DNA of 64,000 nucleotides from Bacilli bacterium. GTDB lineage: Bacteria > Bacillota_I > Bacilli_A > RF39 > UBA660. Position numbers and translations under genes: made by a program. Positions 17,448 to 26,705 of this stretch are shown here, in pieces; position 1 is the first letter of the stretch, and each line of letters begins with the position of its first letter. The DNA lies in contig JAFQTN010000004.1 of assembly GCA_017409025.1 (NCBI GenBank), positions 1 to 64,000 on the forward strand, given 5' to 3'. The notes under the pieces were generated by a model. It searched no databases. It worked only from the letters and a program-made list of their open reading frames with translations, and was not told the DNA's origin.

Positions 17448-19931
17448 ATGAGAAAAAAAATTAATTATATAATACCTATTTTGATTACTTCAATAATTTT
17501 ATTTATTTTATTTTGGATTCAAGGATTATATCCATTTGCAGACAAATCAATAATTCAGGTTGATGCTGATTATCAATTTGTTCCAGTTTTGTATAGAATA
17601 TATGATTTTTTACATGGTACAGGTAATATTATATATGATGACATTGGATTTGGTAATAATATTTATATATCTATGATTATTCAAGGAAGTATATTTAGTC
17701 CGTTGACTTTACTTTTATATTTTACTAGTAGGGAAAATATAGTAAATTATTATAATATTATAATAATTATAAAGTTATGTTTACTTAGTTTAACTACATA
17801 TATTTATATTAATAGAACTTTTAAAGTTAACCAATTTTATAAATATAGTTTTTCTGTATTATATACTTTTTCTGGTTGGATAATACTTAATTATTTTAAT
17901 ATTATGTGGTTAGATTCTGTAATCTTATTCCCTTTAATTGTATTATATTTAGATAATTTACTTAATAATGGTAAATATTTAGGATATATTATTACTTTAT
18001 CTTTATCTTTAATTATTAGTTATTATATTAGTTATTTTATATTGATTTTTATATTGTTTTATTCATTTATTTATATAATTTTGAAGTTGGATTCTAAAAA
18101 GGTAAAAAAAACTATCTTTAGATTAGGGATATCAACAATTACTTCTATTTTGGTATCATCTTTTAGTTTGTTGCCAGCCATATATCAAACTTTTATTTCT
18201 AGTAGAGTGAGTGGTTTTTACAGTAGTGGTATTTTTGATAATTTTATTAATAAATCATTGTTTTTAATGTTTTCTTCTGTGTTTTTGTTTTTGTTTTTGA
18301 AGTTAATATTTAAATATAACAGTGATAAAAAAAATATTTATATTTATATTATATTATTTTTATTATTTGGTGTTGGTTTATTTGTTGAACCTATTAATTT
18401 AGCGTTACATATGGGAAGTTATTGGAGTTTTCCATATAGATATTCTTTTATTACTTTATTTATATTAATGAATGGTAGTTTATACTATTTGCAAAAGTAT
18501 AATATTATAGGGTATGAAAAATATCAAGTGGTTAGATTTTTAATATTTATTTTATTTGGAGTGTTTTTGTATTATTTTAGCAGTAAATTCTATGATGTAA
18601 TTATTGATAGCCAAATTGTGTTAGATTTTAAAGATGTAGAAGTTTATAAAAAAATATTATTAATATTCTTTATTATTATTATTATGACTTGGTTAGTTTT
18701 TACTTTTAAAAATAGAACAATCAGGAATGTTTCTTTTGTTATAGTGTGTTTGTTGCAAATATTTATATATTCTTCTTGGACTATGTATTATAGCGATGGA
18801 TATTATTTAAGTAAGAATTCTAATAATATAAATAATAATTTAGACATAGTTAGTCATAACTTAGATAGATATAAGATGGGATATACTAATTATACGCCAG
18901 ATCATGCTTTTATTTATGATGTTAAGACTTTAGATAATTGGTTACATATATTACCAGATACTGTAATAGATGTATATGACAGATTGGGTTATCAGACTAC
19001 TAATACATGTATAAGAAGTTATGGTGGAACAATATTTACTGATTGGTTATTTAATGTAGGTTATTTGATTGATGATAAATTAAAAAAAGATGATTTATAT
19101 GAATTATTAGATAATTATAAAAGATTTTATTTATATAAATATAATTATAATAATGGTTTTGGATTAATTTATAATAAATATGTTGATTTTAATTATGATA
19201 ATCTATATGGTTTTGAATTACAAAATAAAATATATCAGGATTTATTTAATAGCAATGACAATCTTATAGGTATAAATTATTACAGGTTTGATGATATAAA
19301 TAATAAAATCATTTTAGAATATAAAATAAATGATAAAGGTTTTTTGTATTTAGATTTATTTAATAAAGTAAATTACATTAAGGTAAATGATAAATATGTA
19401 GATTATGTAGATAATAATTATATTATTGATTTGGGTATTTATGAAGAAGATGTTATTATAGAATTTGCTACTGAGGATAATAGTATAGATTTTTCTTTAG
19501 GCTTTATTAAGTATAATGATATTGTTAATTTAAATAATTCTAATAGTAATGTAGAAAAAAATAGTGATGGATATAATATTGAAGTTAATAATGAATTTGA
19601 AAATGGTTATATGTTTTTACCTATAAATAACATATCTGGTTTAAAACTTTATGTTAATGATAAAAATGTAGAAATAGAAAATTATTTGAATAATTTTGTT
19701 TCTGTAAAATTAGATAAGGGGTATAATGAAATAAAAGTAAAATATGAAATGCCTTTGTTTAAATTAGGATTAGTATTTAGTTTAATAGGAATTTTATTTT
19801 TAGTTTTAATTAATAAACTATCAATCAATAAATTATTATTAAATATAACATATTATGTATATATTATTTTAGTAATTTTTATGTATCTTTATTATTATTT
19901 ATTTCCTTTGTTTAGATATTATAAAAAATAG
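17448..19931 (+). CDS. yfhO: YfhO-family polytopic membrane protein
   Basis: An 827-residue protein with about a dozen hydrophobic helices in the first 470 residues, a large extracytoplasmic region (about 480-770) and two C-terminal helices. The N-terminus (IQGLYPFADKSIIQVDADYQF, then DIGFGNNIY) matches the YfhO/GT-C-like family. YfhO of B. subtilis is linked to glycosylation of lipoteichoic acid and similar proteins are thought to transfer sugars from lipid carriers on the outer face; the acceptor here is unknown. Asn and Ile use is extreme, as expected for this genome. It is a single-gene unit between two terminators. Confidence 0.85.
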   Translation: MRKKINYIIPILITSIILFILFWIQGLYPFADKSIIQVDADYQFVPVLYRIYDFLHGTGNIIYDDIGFGNNIYISMIIQGSIFSPLTLLLYFTSRENIVNYYNIIIIIKLCLLSLTTYIYINRTFKVNQFYKYSFSVLYTFSGWIILNYFNIMWLDSVILFPLIVLYLDNLLNNGKYLGYIITLSLSLIISYYISYFILIFILFYSFIYIILKLDSKKVKKTIFRLGISTITSILVSSFSLLPAIYQTFISSRVSGFYSSGIFDNFINKSLFLMFSSVFLFLFLKLIFKYNSDKKNIYIYIILFLLFGVGLFVEPINLALHMGSYWSFPYRYSFITLFILMNGSLYYLQKYNIIGYEKYQVVRFLIFILFGVFLYYFSSKFYDVIIDSQIVLDFKDVEVYKKILLIFFIIIIMTWLVFTFKNRTIRNVSFVIVCLLQIFIYSSWTMYYSDGYYLSKNSNNINNNLDIVSHNLDRYKMGYTNYTPDHAFIYDVKTLDNWLHILPDTVIDVYDRLGYQTTNTCIRSYGGTIFTDWLFNVGYLIDDKLKKDDLYELLDNYKRFYLYKYNYNNGFGLIYNKYVDFNYDNLYGFELQNKIYQDLFNSNDNLIGINYYRFDDINNKIILEYKINDKGFLYLDLFNKVNYIKVNDKYVDYVDNNYIIDLGIYEEDVIIEFATEDNSIDFSLGFIKYNDIVNLNNSNSNVEKNSDGYNIEVNNEFENGYMFLPINNISGLKLYVNDKNVEIENYLNNFVSVKLDKGYNEIKVKYEMPLFKLGLVFSLIGILFLVLINKLSINKLLLNITYYVYIILVIFMYLYYYLFPLFRYYKK

Positions 19932-19956
19932 ATATGTTAAATAGGTTAATATCGTA

Positions 19957-19989
19957 AAATCAGAGTTATATGAAAACTCTGGTTTTTCT
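19957..19989 (+). terminator. Rho-independent terminator
   Basis: CAGAGTT/AACTCTG core with flanking A/T pairs and a T-rich tail, after the YfhO-like gene. Confidence 0.8.
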
Positions 19990-20024
19990 TTTTAATGTAT
20001 TGTATAATAATGTTGGTGATGTTT

Positions 20025-20765
20025 GTGAAGTATTTTATGACTTATTCTTATGATGGAACTAATTTTAGTGGTTATCAAAAGCAACCTAGAAAAAGAACTA
20101 TTCAGAAAGAAATTGAAGATGTTTTAAAACAAATTAATGGTGGTAAAAAAGTTACTATATATTCTTCTGGGAGAACTGACGCTGGTGTTCATGCATTAAA
20201 TCAGAAAGCTCATTTCGAAATGAATGTTAAAATTAGTGCTGATAGGTTGTTGAGAGGTATGAATTCTTTGTTACCTAGCGATATATATGTTAAAAATATA
20301 GAAATAGTAGAAGATGATTTTCATGCAAGATTTAATGCAATTGGAAAGGAATATATTTATATAATTAATATGGGTGAATATAATCCAATAGAGAGAAATT
20401 ATGTATATCAATATTGTAAAAAATTAGATGTTGTTTCAATAGAAAGAGGACTTAAATATTTAGAAGGAACACATAATTATAAATCTTTTGTTAAATGTGA
20501 TGAAGAAATAACGGATTATGAAAGGACAATATCTCAAGCTACTGTTATAAGAGATAGTAAAGATTTAAATAAAATTATTATTACTTTTGTTGGTACTGGT
20601 TTTCTTAGATATATGGTTAGAAATATGGTAGGATTACTTATTGAGATAGGTGAAGGAAAAAGAAAGCCAGAAAATATTATAGAAATATTAAAATCTGAAA
20701 ACAGGAGATTGGCTGGAAAAACAGCACCTTCATGTGGACTATATCTTAGAAATGTATTCTATTAA
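20025..20765 (+). CDS. truA: tRNA pseudouridine(38-40) synthase
   Basis: About 246 residues, the normal TruA length. SYDGTNFSGYQKQP opens the fold, GRTDAGVHALNQ contains the catalytic Asp, and FLRYMVRNMVG is the conserved C-terminal motif. It isomerises uridines 38-40 in the anticodon arm. The start is uncertain: in-frame starts lie at 19995, 20019 (ATG) and 20025 (GTG). GTG at 20025 gives a TruA-like N-terminus and fits TGGTG 6 nt upstream. Confidence 0.95.
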   Translation: MKYFMTYSYDGTNFSGYQKQPRKRTIQKEIEDVLKQINGGKKVTIYSSGRTDAGVHALNQKAHFEMNVKISADRLLRGMNSLLPSDIYVKNIEIVEDDFHARFNAIGKEYIYIINMGEYNPIERNYVYQYCKKLDVVSIERGLKYLEGTHNYKSFVKCDEEITDYERTISQATVIRDSKDLNKIIITFVGTGFLRYMVRNMVGLLIEIGEGKRKPENIIEILKSENRRLAGKTAPSCGLYLRNVFY

Positions 20766-20812
20766 CTTGATTTTATTATCAAAAAAGTGTAGAATTGTTA
20801 TAGGAGGTAATT

Positions 20813-21289
20813 ATGAAAAAGAGTGATTTTATATTAATTGGTGTAGTTTTATTAATCATAGTAGTTGCTGTTTTTTCATCTAAAGGAAATATTAAATTAG
20901 AAGATGTTGATTATCCACTTACATTGGTGGGTGAAGCAGGATTACACCAAATTACATATAATGAATATAATACAATGGTAGATAATGGCGATGCATTTAT
21001 TGTTATTATTGAAAGAACAGGATGTAGTTATTGTACAATGTATATGCCTATTGTAAAAGAGGTTGCTACTGAAAAGAAAATTCCACTATATTATATTGAT
21101 ACTGATACTTTAACTAGTGAAGAAATGACAGAGTTGGAAACTACTAATAGTTATTTAAAGAAAAATCAATGGGGAACACCTACTACATTATTTATGTTAG
21201 GTGATAGAGTATTAGATACTATTGGTGGATATGTTGAAAAAGAATCTGTTTTAGCATTTTTAAAAGATAAAGTTGTGATGGGAGAATAA
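20813..21289 (+). CDS. Membrane-anchored thioredoxin-like protein
   Basis: A 158-residue protein with an N-terminal membrane helix (about 5-23) and a thioredoxin-fold domain. The motif TGCSYC supplies a CxxC redox pair, and WGTPTTLFMLGDRV contains the cis-Pro region. AGGAGG precedes the ATG. The anchor and absence of a cleavage site suggest a thiol-disulfide exchange role on the outer face of the membrane, although thioredoxin-like proteins of this type can also face the cytoplasm. A PH-domain gene starts 2 nt downstream. Confidence 0.8.
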   Translation: MKKSDFILIGVVLLIIVVAVFSSKGNIKLEDVDYPLTLVGEAGLHQITYNEYNTMVDNGDAFIVIIERTGCSYCTMYMPIVKEVATEKKIPLYYIDTDTLTSEEMTELETTNSYLKKNQWGTPTTLFMLGDRVLDTIGGYVEKESVLAFLKDKVVMGE

Positions 21290-21291
21290 AA

Positions 21292-21747
21292 ATGGGAAAA
21301 GTATATACCTTTTTAAAACAATATATGAAAAAATTTCCAATGACAATTGCATGGAGGATTAAGAGCCATTCGAGAGTTGTTGATAAACACTTAAATGATG
21401 GCGAAGAAGTATTATATGTTTTTGCCGGTCAAAAGAATGATAGTTGGGTTAATATATTTAATACTTATGTAATAGTTTTTACAAATAAGAGAATAATTGT
21501 AGCAACAAAGAGAGTATTATTTGGATATTTTTTCAAATCTATAACACCAGATATGTATAATGATTTAACAATACATAGAGGTCTTATATGGGGTAGTATA
21601 ATATTAGATACTGTCAAAGAAGTTATTACAATTACTAATATCGATATTAATGCTCTTGATGATATTGAGACAAATATTACTGAGATTATGTTAAAACATA
21701 AAAAAGAATTTGGAATATTAATGAATAGTAAAAGTACTAAAAAATAG
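21292..21747 (+). CDS. Bacterial PH-domain protein
   Basis: A 151-residue soluble protein. Residues about 30-140 resemble the YokE-type bacterial PH domain: LNDGEEVLYVFAGQ, FNTYVIVFTNKRIIVATKR, LIWGSIILDT and a final amphipathic helix with DIETNITEIM. The function is unknown in most bacteria. It starts 2 nt after the thioredoxin-like gene and its stop codon lies in the 3' arm of a terminator hairpin. Confidence 0.75.
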   Translation: MGKVYTFLKQYMKKFPMTIAWRIKSHSRVVDKHLNDGEEVLYVFAGQKNDSWVNIFNTYVIVFTNKRIIVATKRVLFGYFFKSITPDMYNDLTIHRGLIWGSIILDTVKEVITITNIDINALDDIETNITEIMLKHKKEFGILMNSKSTKK

Positions 21748-21757
21748 TACTTTTTTT
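21730..21757 (+). terminator. Rho-independent terminator overlapping a stop codon
   Basis: AAAAGTACTA/TAGTACTTTT hairpin and T tract; the TAG of the PH-domain gene is the first base triplet of the 3' arm. Confidence 0.85.
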
Positions 21758-21813
21758 CTTTTGTGTTAGGTCATTTTATTAAATTTTGAATATCTTATTA
21801 TGGGAGTGATAAA

Positions 21814-22260
21814 ATGTATGATACTTATGTAATAGAGAAAAATGATACGATTGATACTATATCTTCTAAGTTTAATACTTCACCTGAAGTGATATACCAA
21901 CTTAATGGTTATGTATTAGATTTAAAACCTGGTAATACTTTAGTGGTTCCTAGAATGAAGAGTGATTATTTTGATTATTATATTGTTAATAAAGGAGATA
22001 GTTTATATAAGATAGCTCAAAATAATAATATAGATGCGGATTTATTGGCACAACTTAATGGAATTAATAAATCAGATTATATTTATCCTAACCAGACGTT
22101 ATTAATACCTAGAGCTGGTTCTATATTATATATTACGGCTGTTGGTGATACGTTATCGGAAATAGCTAAAGGATTTAATGTAAGTGTAGATAAATTAATT
22201 AGTCAAAATGATAATATTTATTTACAACCAGAACAACTTATAGTATATAAATATAAATAA
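21814..22260 (+). CDS. Triple LysM protein without signal peptide
   Basis: A 148-residue protein made of three LysM units (about 1-48, 52-99 and 101-148), each with a YxVxxGDTLxxIAxxF-like start and a Pro at the end of the second strand. LysM binds N-acetylglucosamine polymers. There is no signal peptide, no membrane segment and no catalytic domain. In spore-formers such proteins (SafA- or YkuD-like LysM coat proteins) are made in the mother cell and coat the cortex; whether that applies here is unknown. GGGAGTGAT precedes the ATG. Confidence 0.85.
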   Translation: MYDTYVIEKNDTIDTISSKFNTSPEVIYQLNGYVLDLKPGNTLVVPRMKSDYFDYYIVNKGDSLYKIAQNNNIDADLLAQLNGINKSDYIYPNQTLLIPRAGSILYITAVGDTLSEIAKGFNVSVDKLISQNDNIYLQPEQLIVYKYK

Positions 22261-22306
22261 TTAAAAAAATATAAAATTTGTGTTATACTTATTATAGGTG
22301 ATAGAA

Positions 22307-23374
22307 ATGGTATTTAGAAAACCTTATGGATTTTTAATAAAACATTTTAGGTTAATACATTTAATTATAACTTGTATTTTAGTATATTTAGTTACTTATA
22401 GTAATAAGATATATACATTTATTAATAATGTAATAGCTGATCCCGTTAATAGGTATAATGCACTTCAATATATAGATTATAGAATTTATATTTTTATAGT
22501 TATTGCTTTGATTTTGTTCTTTATAATATATTGGTTATTTAAATACAAGGATAAACCTAGGAATATATATATATTATCTATTTTTGGTTATATATTAGTG
22601 GCTATATATATGTTTGTATTATTTAGTTATTTTAGTGGTTTACCTAATGAAATTGTAGATCAGAAGACTATTAGAGCATATAGAGATATAATGTTGATGA
22701 TTTTAGGTTTTCAATATTTAATTACAATTATTATGTTTCTTAGAGGTTTAGGATTTGATGTAAAGAAGTTTAATTTTACTAAAGATATTCAAGAACTTGA
22801 TTTGAATTATGAAGATGCTGAAGAAGTAGAAGTTGATTTATCTTTGGATGCTACGAATGTAATGAGAGGTGTAAGAAAACAAAAAAGAGAACTTGGTTAT
22901 TTCTTTCAAGAATATAAAATATTTATATTAGGTATAATATTTACATTACTTATAGTTATTGGATGTTTAAGTTATAATTATTTTAGTAAAAAATTTAAGG
23001 TTTATAATGAAGGAGATTTTGTTGGTTATAATTATAATATATCAGTTAAAGATAGTTATTATAATATAGATAGTGATACAAATTATATAATTATTAATTT
23101 TGATGTTTCTAAATATGGTATAAAAGAAAGATTAGATGTTAATAAATTTATATTAAGTATAGATAAAGAAGAATATATACCTAATAAAAATATATGTTAT
23201 AATTTTGATGATTTAGGAAATTGTTATAAAAAGCAATATATAACTGAGAATGTTAGTAATTATATTTTAGTGTATGAAGTAGACGTTTTAAATAAAGAAA
23301 GTTCTTATTTAATATATAAAGAATCTTACGAAGATTCATTTAAAATTAAGTTAGATTTAGAAAATTATGATTAA
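22307..23374 (+). CDS. Polytopic membrane protein with extracytoplasmic C-terminal domain, unknown
   Basis: A 355-residue protein with hydrophobic helices at about 16-34, 58-78, 87-107, 125-145 and 205-226; an acidic loop (DLNYEDAEEVEVDL) lies between helices 4 and 5. The last 130 residues, rich in Tyr and Asn, form a soluble domain with strand-like repeats. ATG at 22307 is preferred (AGGTGAT 5 nt upstream) over an in-frame GTG at 22298 inside that site. No recognised family. Confidence 0.75.
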   Translation: MVFRKPYGFLIKHFRLIHLIITCILVYLVTYSNKIYTFINNVIADPVNRYNALQYIDYRIYIFIVIALILFFIIYWLFKYKDKPRNIYILSIFGYILVAIYMFVLFSYFSGLPNEIVDQKTIRAYRDIMLMILGFQYLITIIMFLRGLGFDVKKFNFTKDIQELDLNYEDAEEVEVDLSLDATNVMRGVRKQKRELGYFFQEYKIFILGIIFTLLIVIGCLSYNYFSKKFKVYNEGDFVGYNYNISVKDSYYNIDSDTNYIIINFDVSKYGIKERLDVNKFILSIDKEEYIPNKNICYNFDDLGNCYKKQYITENVSNYILVYEVDVLNKESSYLIYKESYEDSFKIKLDLENYD

Positions 23375-23411
23375 ATATTGTTCATAATTTTCTTTTTTTT
23401 CATATAATATA

Positions 23412-23440
23412 TTGAAAAATCTTATTTTTTTTGTTATAAT
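23412..23440 (+). promoter_or_regulatory. Promoter for tRNA-Cys
   Basis: TTGAAA (23412-23417), 17-bp spacer, TATAAT (23435-23440), 12 nt before the tRNA. Confidence 0.85.
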
Positions 23441-23452
23441 CTTAATTGCGAT

Positions 23453-23526
23453 GGACCTATAGCCAAGTGGTAAGGCGTGGGACTGCAACTCCCTGATCGT
23501 TGGTTCAAATCCGACTGGGTCCTCCA
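23453..23526 (+). tRNA. tRNA-Cys (GCA)
   Basis: 74 nt with acceptor GGACCTA/TGGGTCC (one G-T pair), anticodon stem GGGA/TCCC around loop CTGCAAC giving anticodon GCA, TTCAAAT T-loop and an encoded CCA end. Confidence 0.96.
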
Positions 23527-23536
23527 ATAGAATTTT

Positions 23537-23562
23537 AAGACTTCAAATTGAGGTCTTTTTTC
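23537..23562 (+). terminator. Rho-independent terminator after tRNA-Cys
   Basis: AAGACTTC/GAGGTCTT hairpin (one G-T pair) with a 5-nt loop and a T6 tract. Confidence 0.85.
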
Positions 23563-23563
23563 G

Positions 23564-23592
23564 TTGTAAAATAAATTTCTTGATGCTATAAT
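23564..23592 (+). promoter_or_regulatory. Promoter for the SDR gene
   Basis: TTGTAA (23564-23569), 17-bp spacer, extended -10 TGCTATAAT (23584-23592). Confidence 0.7.
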
Positions 23593-23618
23593 AAATATAG
23601 GAATATGGAGGTAGAATT

Positions 23619-24422
23619 ATGAAGACAGTAGTTATTACTGGTAGTGCAAGAGGGCTTGGTCTTGAAATGGCTAAATGTTTTAGAAGTAAAAACTTTAATG
23701 TTATAATTAGTGATTTATTTAAGAAAGATTTAGAGAATGCTAGAAAAGTATTATTGAAAGTAAAAGGACAAGGAGATATAGATTATTTTGCATGTGATAT
23801 TACAAAAGAGAATGATATTGTTAATTTAATTAATAAGGTTAAGAATAAATATGGAGTTATTGATTTTTGGATTAATAATGCAGGAATTAATCAACCAGAT
23901 AAGATGATATGGGATTTGAGTAGTGAAGAGATAGATAGGATGTTAGATATAGATTTAAAGGGAACAATAGTTGCTTCAAAATTAATTTCTAAAGTAATGA
24001 TAGAGCAAAATAAGGGATCTATTTATAACGTTGAAGGACATGGAAGTAATGATGCAATTATTCCTGGACTTTCTATTTATGGAACAGCAAAAAGAGGAGT
24101 TACATATTTTACAATGGCTTTGGCTAAAGAAATGGAGAATATGAAGGTTGATGTAATAGTTGGAAGATTATCTCCTGGAATAATGATAACTGATTTTATA
24201 GTTAATGCTTTTAGAAATAAAAAAATAGAACTTAGTAATAAGAATAAAAAAGTGTATAATATTTTAGGTGATTATCCTGATATTGTCGCAAAATATTTAG
24301 TTAATAAAATGATAATTAATACTAATAATAATGTTAAGATTAATTGGCTTACTAATAGAAAAGCAGCATTTAGGTTTATGACGTCTATGTTTAATAAAAG
24401 AGATTTTTTTAAAGATAAATAA
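23619..24422 (+). CDS. Short-chain dehydrogenase/reductase
   Basis: A 267-residue classical-type SDR with a Rossmann fold: TGSARGLG at 7-14 (NAD(P) binding), a CDIT segment near residue 67, INNAG near 86-90, and the catalytic tetrad region with Ser in GHGSND and YGTAK near residue 154-158. Substrate cannot be read from sequence. GGAGGT precedes the ATG. It is a one-gene unit convergent with clpB. Confidence 0.88.
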   Translation: MKTVVITGSARGLGLEMAKCFRSKNFNVIISDLFKKDLENARKVLLKVKGQGDIDYFACDITKENDIVNLINKVKNKYGVIDFWINNAGINQPDKMIWDLSSEEIDRMLDIDLKGTIVASKLISKVMIEQNKGSIYNVEGHGSNDAIIPGLSIYGTAKRGVTYFTMALAKEMENMKVDVIVGRLSPGIMITDFIVNAFRNKKIELSNKNKKVYNILGDYPDIVAKYLVNKMIINTNNNVKINWLTNRKAAFRFMTSMFNKRDFFKDK

Positions 24423-24453
24423 AAAAGGTGTTTTGAGTTAATACCTTTTTTAT
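24421..24453. terminator. Bidirectional terminator between SDR gene and clpB
   Basis: AAAAAAGGTGTT/AATACCTTTTTT hairpin between convergent genes; the 3' arm touches the clpB stop codon. Confidence 0.8.
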
Positions 24454-26558
24454 TTTATTATGAAATTATCATTATCTATATCAATAGTAATAGTAGAATT
24501 AAATTTAATTTTATCTTCTAAGATGTTATTTGCGATAAGAGATTCAATATTTTTTGATACATATCTTTTTATAGGTCTTGCGCCAAATGATTCATCGTAT
24601 GAATTATTAACTATATATTCTTTAGCAGTAACAGTTAAATTTATTTTTAATTGTTTATCATTAAGTCTTAGTTCGATATCTTTGATTATGGTATCTAGTA
24701 TTTCATAAATAGTATCTTTAGTTAATGAATTAAAAGTAATAATTTCGTCTATTCTATTTAGAAATTCTGGTTTAAATGTATGTTTTAACTCATTATTTAT
24801 TAATGTATCTAGATTAATTTCTTTATTTAGGATATATTCACTACCTAGATTAGATGTCATTATAATGATTGTATTTTTAAAATCAACTGTTCTTCCTTGG
24901 GAATCAGTTATTCTTCCATCATCTAATATTTGAAGTAAGATATTAAAGATATCTTTATGGGCTTTTTCTATTTCATCAAATAATACGATTGAATAAGGGT
25001 TTCTTCTTACTGCTTCGGTTAATTGTCCACCTTCATCGTAACCAACGTATCCTGGAGGAGCTCCGATTAATCTTGCTACAGAATGACTTTCCATATATTC
25101 TGACATATCAATTCTAACTATGTGTTTAATATCGTCAAATAATTCATATGCTAGAGTTTTAGCAACTTCAGTTTTACCGACACCAGTAGGTCCTAGGAAT
25201 ATAAATGAACCGATAGGTCTATTTGGATCCTTGATACCAGCTCTGGCTCTTTTAATGGCTTCAGCCACTAGATGGATTGCTTCATCTTGTCCTTTAACTC
25301 TTTTTTTCATATTATTTTCTAAATTTAATAATTTATCTTTTTCAGAACCTACTAATTTAGTTACAGGAATATTAGTCCATTTAGAAATAATATTAGCAAT
25401 AGATTCTTCATCTACGGTATTACTTAGTAGAGAATTATCATTATTAAATTTTAAGGTAGCTAATTCTTCTTGTAATTTAGGAATAGTACCATGTTTTAAA
25501 ACGGCTGCTTTTTCATAATCATAGTTAGATTCAGCTAGTTCTAAGTTATAGTTAGCTTTTTCCAATTCTTCTTTCTTAGTTTTAATTTTATTTGATAATT
25601 CTTTTTCTTGGTTCCATTTATCTCTTAGTTCTTTTTCTTCAGTTTCTAATCCTGTTAATTTATTTTTTATTTCATCTAATCTTTTTAGAGATAATTCATC
25701 TTTTTCTTTTTTTAATGATTCTCTTTCTATTTGAAGTTTCATTATTTCTCTAGTTAGATAATCTAATTTTACAGGAACTGATTCCATTTGTACTTTGATA
25801 GTAGCACATGCTTCATCTACTAAATCGATTGCTTTATCTGGTAGATACCTATCTGTAATATATCTATCTGCTAGAGTAGCAGCACTTATTAAGGATGAAT
25901 CTTTGATAGTTACTCCGTGGAATACTTCGAATCTAGATTTTAGCCCTCTCAATATGGCAATAGTATCACTTACTGTTGGTTCAGCTACTAATACTTTTTG
26001 GAATCTTCTTTCTAGAGCACCATCTTTTTCAATATATTTTCGATATTCATTTAGGGTAGTAGCTCCGATACATAAGATTTCTCCACGTGCTAACATAGGC
26101 TTTAATAAGTTACCGGCATCCATTGCTCCTTCGGTGGCTCCAGAACCTACGAGTAAGTGAATTTCATCTATAAAAAGAATAATTTTTCCATCAGAATCTT
26201 TTATTTCTTTTAAGATTGCTTTTAATCTTTCTTCAAATTCACCACGATATTTAGCTCCGGCAATAAGAGACCCCATATCCAAAGACCAAATAGTTTTATC
26301 TTTTAGATTGTTAGGGACATCGCCTTTAACTATTCGAGTAGCTAGTCCTTCAATAATTGCGGTTTTACCAACACCAGGAACGCCTACTAAAACAGGATTA
26401 TTTTTAGTTTTTCTTGATAATATTCTAGTGATATTACGTATTTCTTCATCTCTTCCGATAACGGGATCTATTTTTCCGTTTTTAGCATCTTCAACGATAT
26501 CACGACCATATTTATTCAAGACATCTTTTAAATTTTCTTCATAAGGATTTTGATTCAT
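24450..26558 (-). CDS. clpB: ClpB-type AAA+ disaggregase lacking the N-domain
   Basis: A 702-residue protein. First AAA+ module: Walker A GVPGVGKT at 59-66 and Walker B ILFIDEIH near 127-134. A ClpB-length coiled-coil M-domain spans about 265-370. Second module: GPTGVGKT at 456-463, with a sensor-2 region GARPIKRYV near the C-terminus. The roughly 145-residue substrate-binding Clp_N domain is absent and translation starts at [14 protein letters not shown], as in the short ClpB isoform. Start at 26558 fits AAAGGAAGTG; an in-frame ATG lies upstream of that. ClpB reactivates aggregated proteins with DnaK. A CIRCE-like operator overlaps its promoter. Confidence 0.93.
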   Translation of the reverse strand: MNQNPYEENLKDVLNKYGRDIVEDAKNGKIDPVIGRDEEIRNITRILSRKTKNNPVLVGVPGVGKTAIIEGLATRIVKGDVPNNLKDKTIWSLDMGSLIAGAKYRGEFEERLKAILKEIKDSDGKIILFIDEIHLLVGSGATEGAMDAGNLLKPMLARGEILCIGATTLNEYRKYIEKDGALERRFQKVLVAEPTVSDTIAILRGLKSRFEVFHGVTIKDSSLISAATLADRYITDRYLPDKAIDLVDEACATIKVQMESVPVKLDYLTREIMKLQIERESLKKEKDELSLKRLDEIKNKLTGLETEEKELRDKWNQEKELSNKIKTKKEELEKANYNLELAESNYDYEKAAVLKHGTIPKLQEELATLKFNNDNSLLSNTVDEESIANIISKWTNIPVTKLVGSEKDKLLNLENNMKKRVKGQDEAIHLVAEAIKRARAGIKDPNRPIGSFIFLGPTGVGKTEVAKTLAYELFDDIKHIVRIDMSEYMESHSVARLIGAPPGYVGYDEGGQLTEAVRRNPYSIVLFDEIEKAHKDIFNILLQILDDGRITDSQGRTVDFKNTIIIMTSNLGSEYILNKEINLDTLINNELKHTFKPEFLNRIDEIITFNSLTKDTIYEILDTIIKDIELRLNDKQLKINLTVTAKEYIVNNSYDESFGARPIKRYVSKNIESLIANNILEDKIKFNSTITIDIDNDNFIIK

Positions 26559-26580
26559 AATAACACTTCCTTTCATAATC

Positions 26581-26608
26581 AGTATATCACTATTTTAGCA
26601 ATTGTCAA
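26581..26608 (-). promoter_or_regulatory. Promoter for clpB
   Basis: On the minus strand TTGACA (26608-26603), a 16-bp spacer and extended -10 TGATATACT (TATACT at 26586-26581). Confidence 0.75.
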
Positions 26609-26621
26609 GATAGATTGCTAA
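26595..26621. promoter_or_regulatory. CIRCE-like operator (HrcA site)
   Basis: TTAGCAATT-N9-GATTGCTAA (arms 26595-26603 and 26613-26621), eight of nine arm positions symmetric. The CIRCE consensus is TTAGCACTC-N9-GAGTGCTAA, so outer arms and spacing match exactly while the inner two positions differ. It covers the -35 box of clpB, the position expected for HrcA repression. Confidence 0.7.
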
Positions 26622-26644
26622 AATAAATTGGATGTAAACTAGAT

Positions 26645-26673
26645 TGTTTTTCTTGATTTTATATATTTATAAT
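26645..26673 (+). promoter_or_regulatory. Promoter for the gene at 26706
   Basis: TTGTTT (26645-26650), 17-bp spacer, TATAAT (26668-26673). Confidence 0.65.
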
Positions 26674-26705
26674 GATAAACTTGTAATAGTAGAGGAGTTT
26701 AAGAT

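Noticed and set aside
24460-26544. Several plus-strand open frames opposite clpB
   Set aside because: They follow the codon shadow of clpB and show no ribosome sites or protein-like composition.
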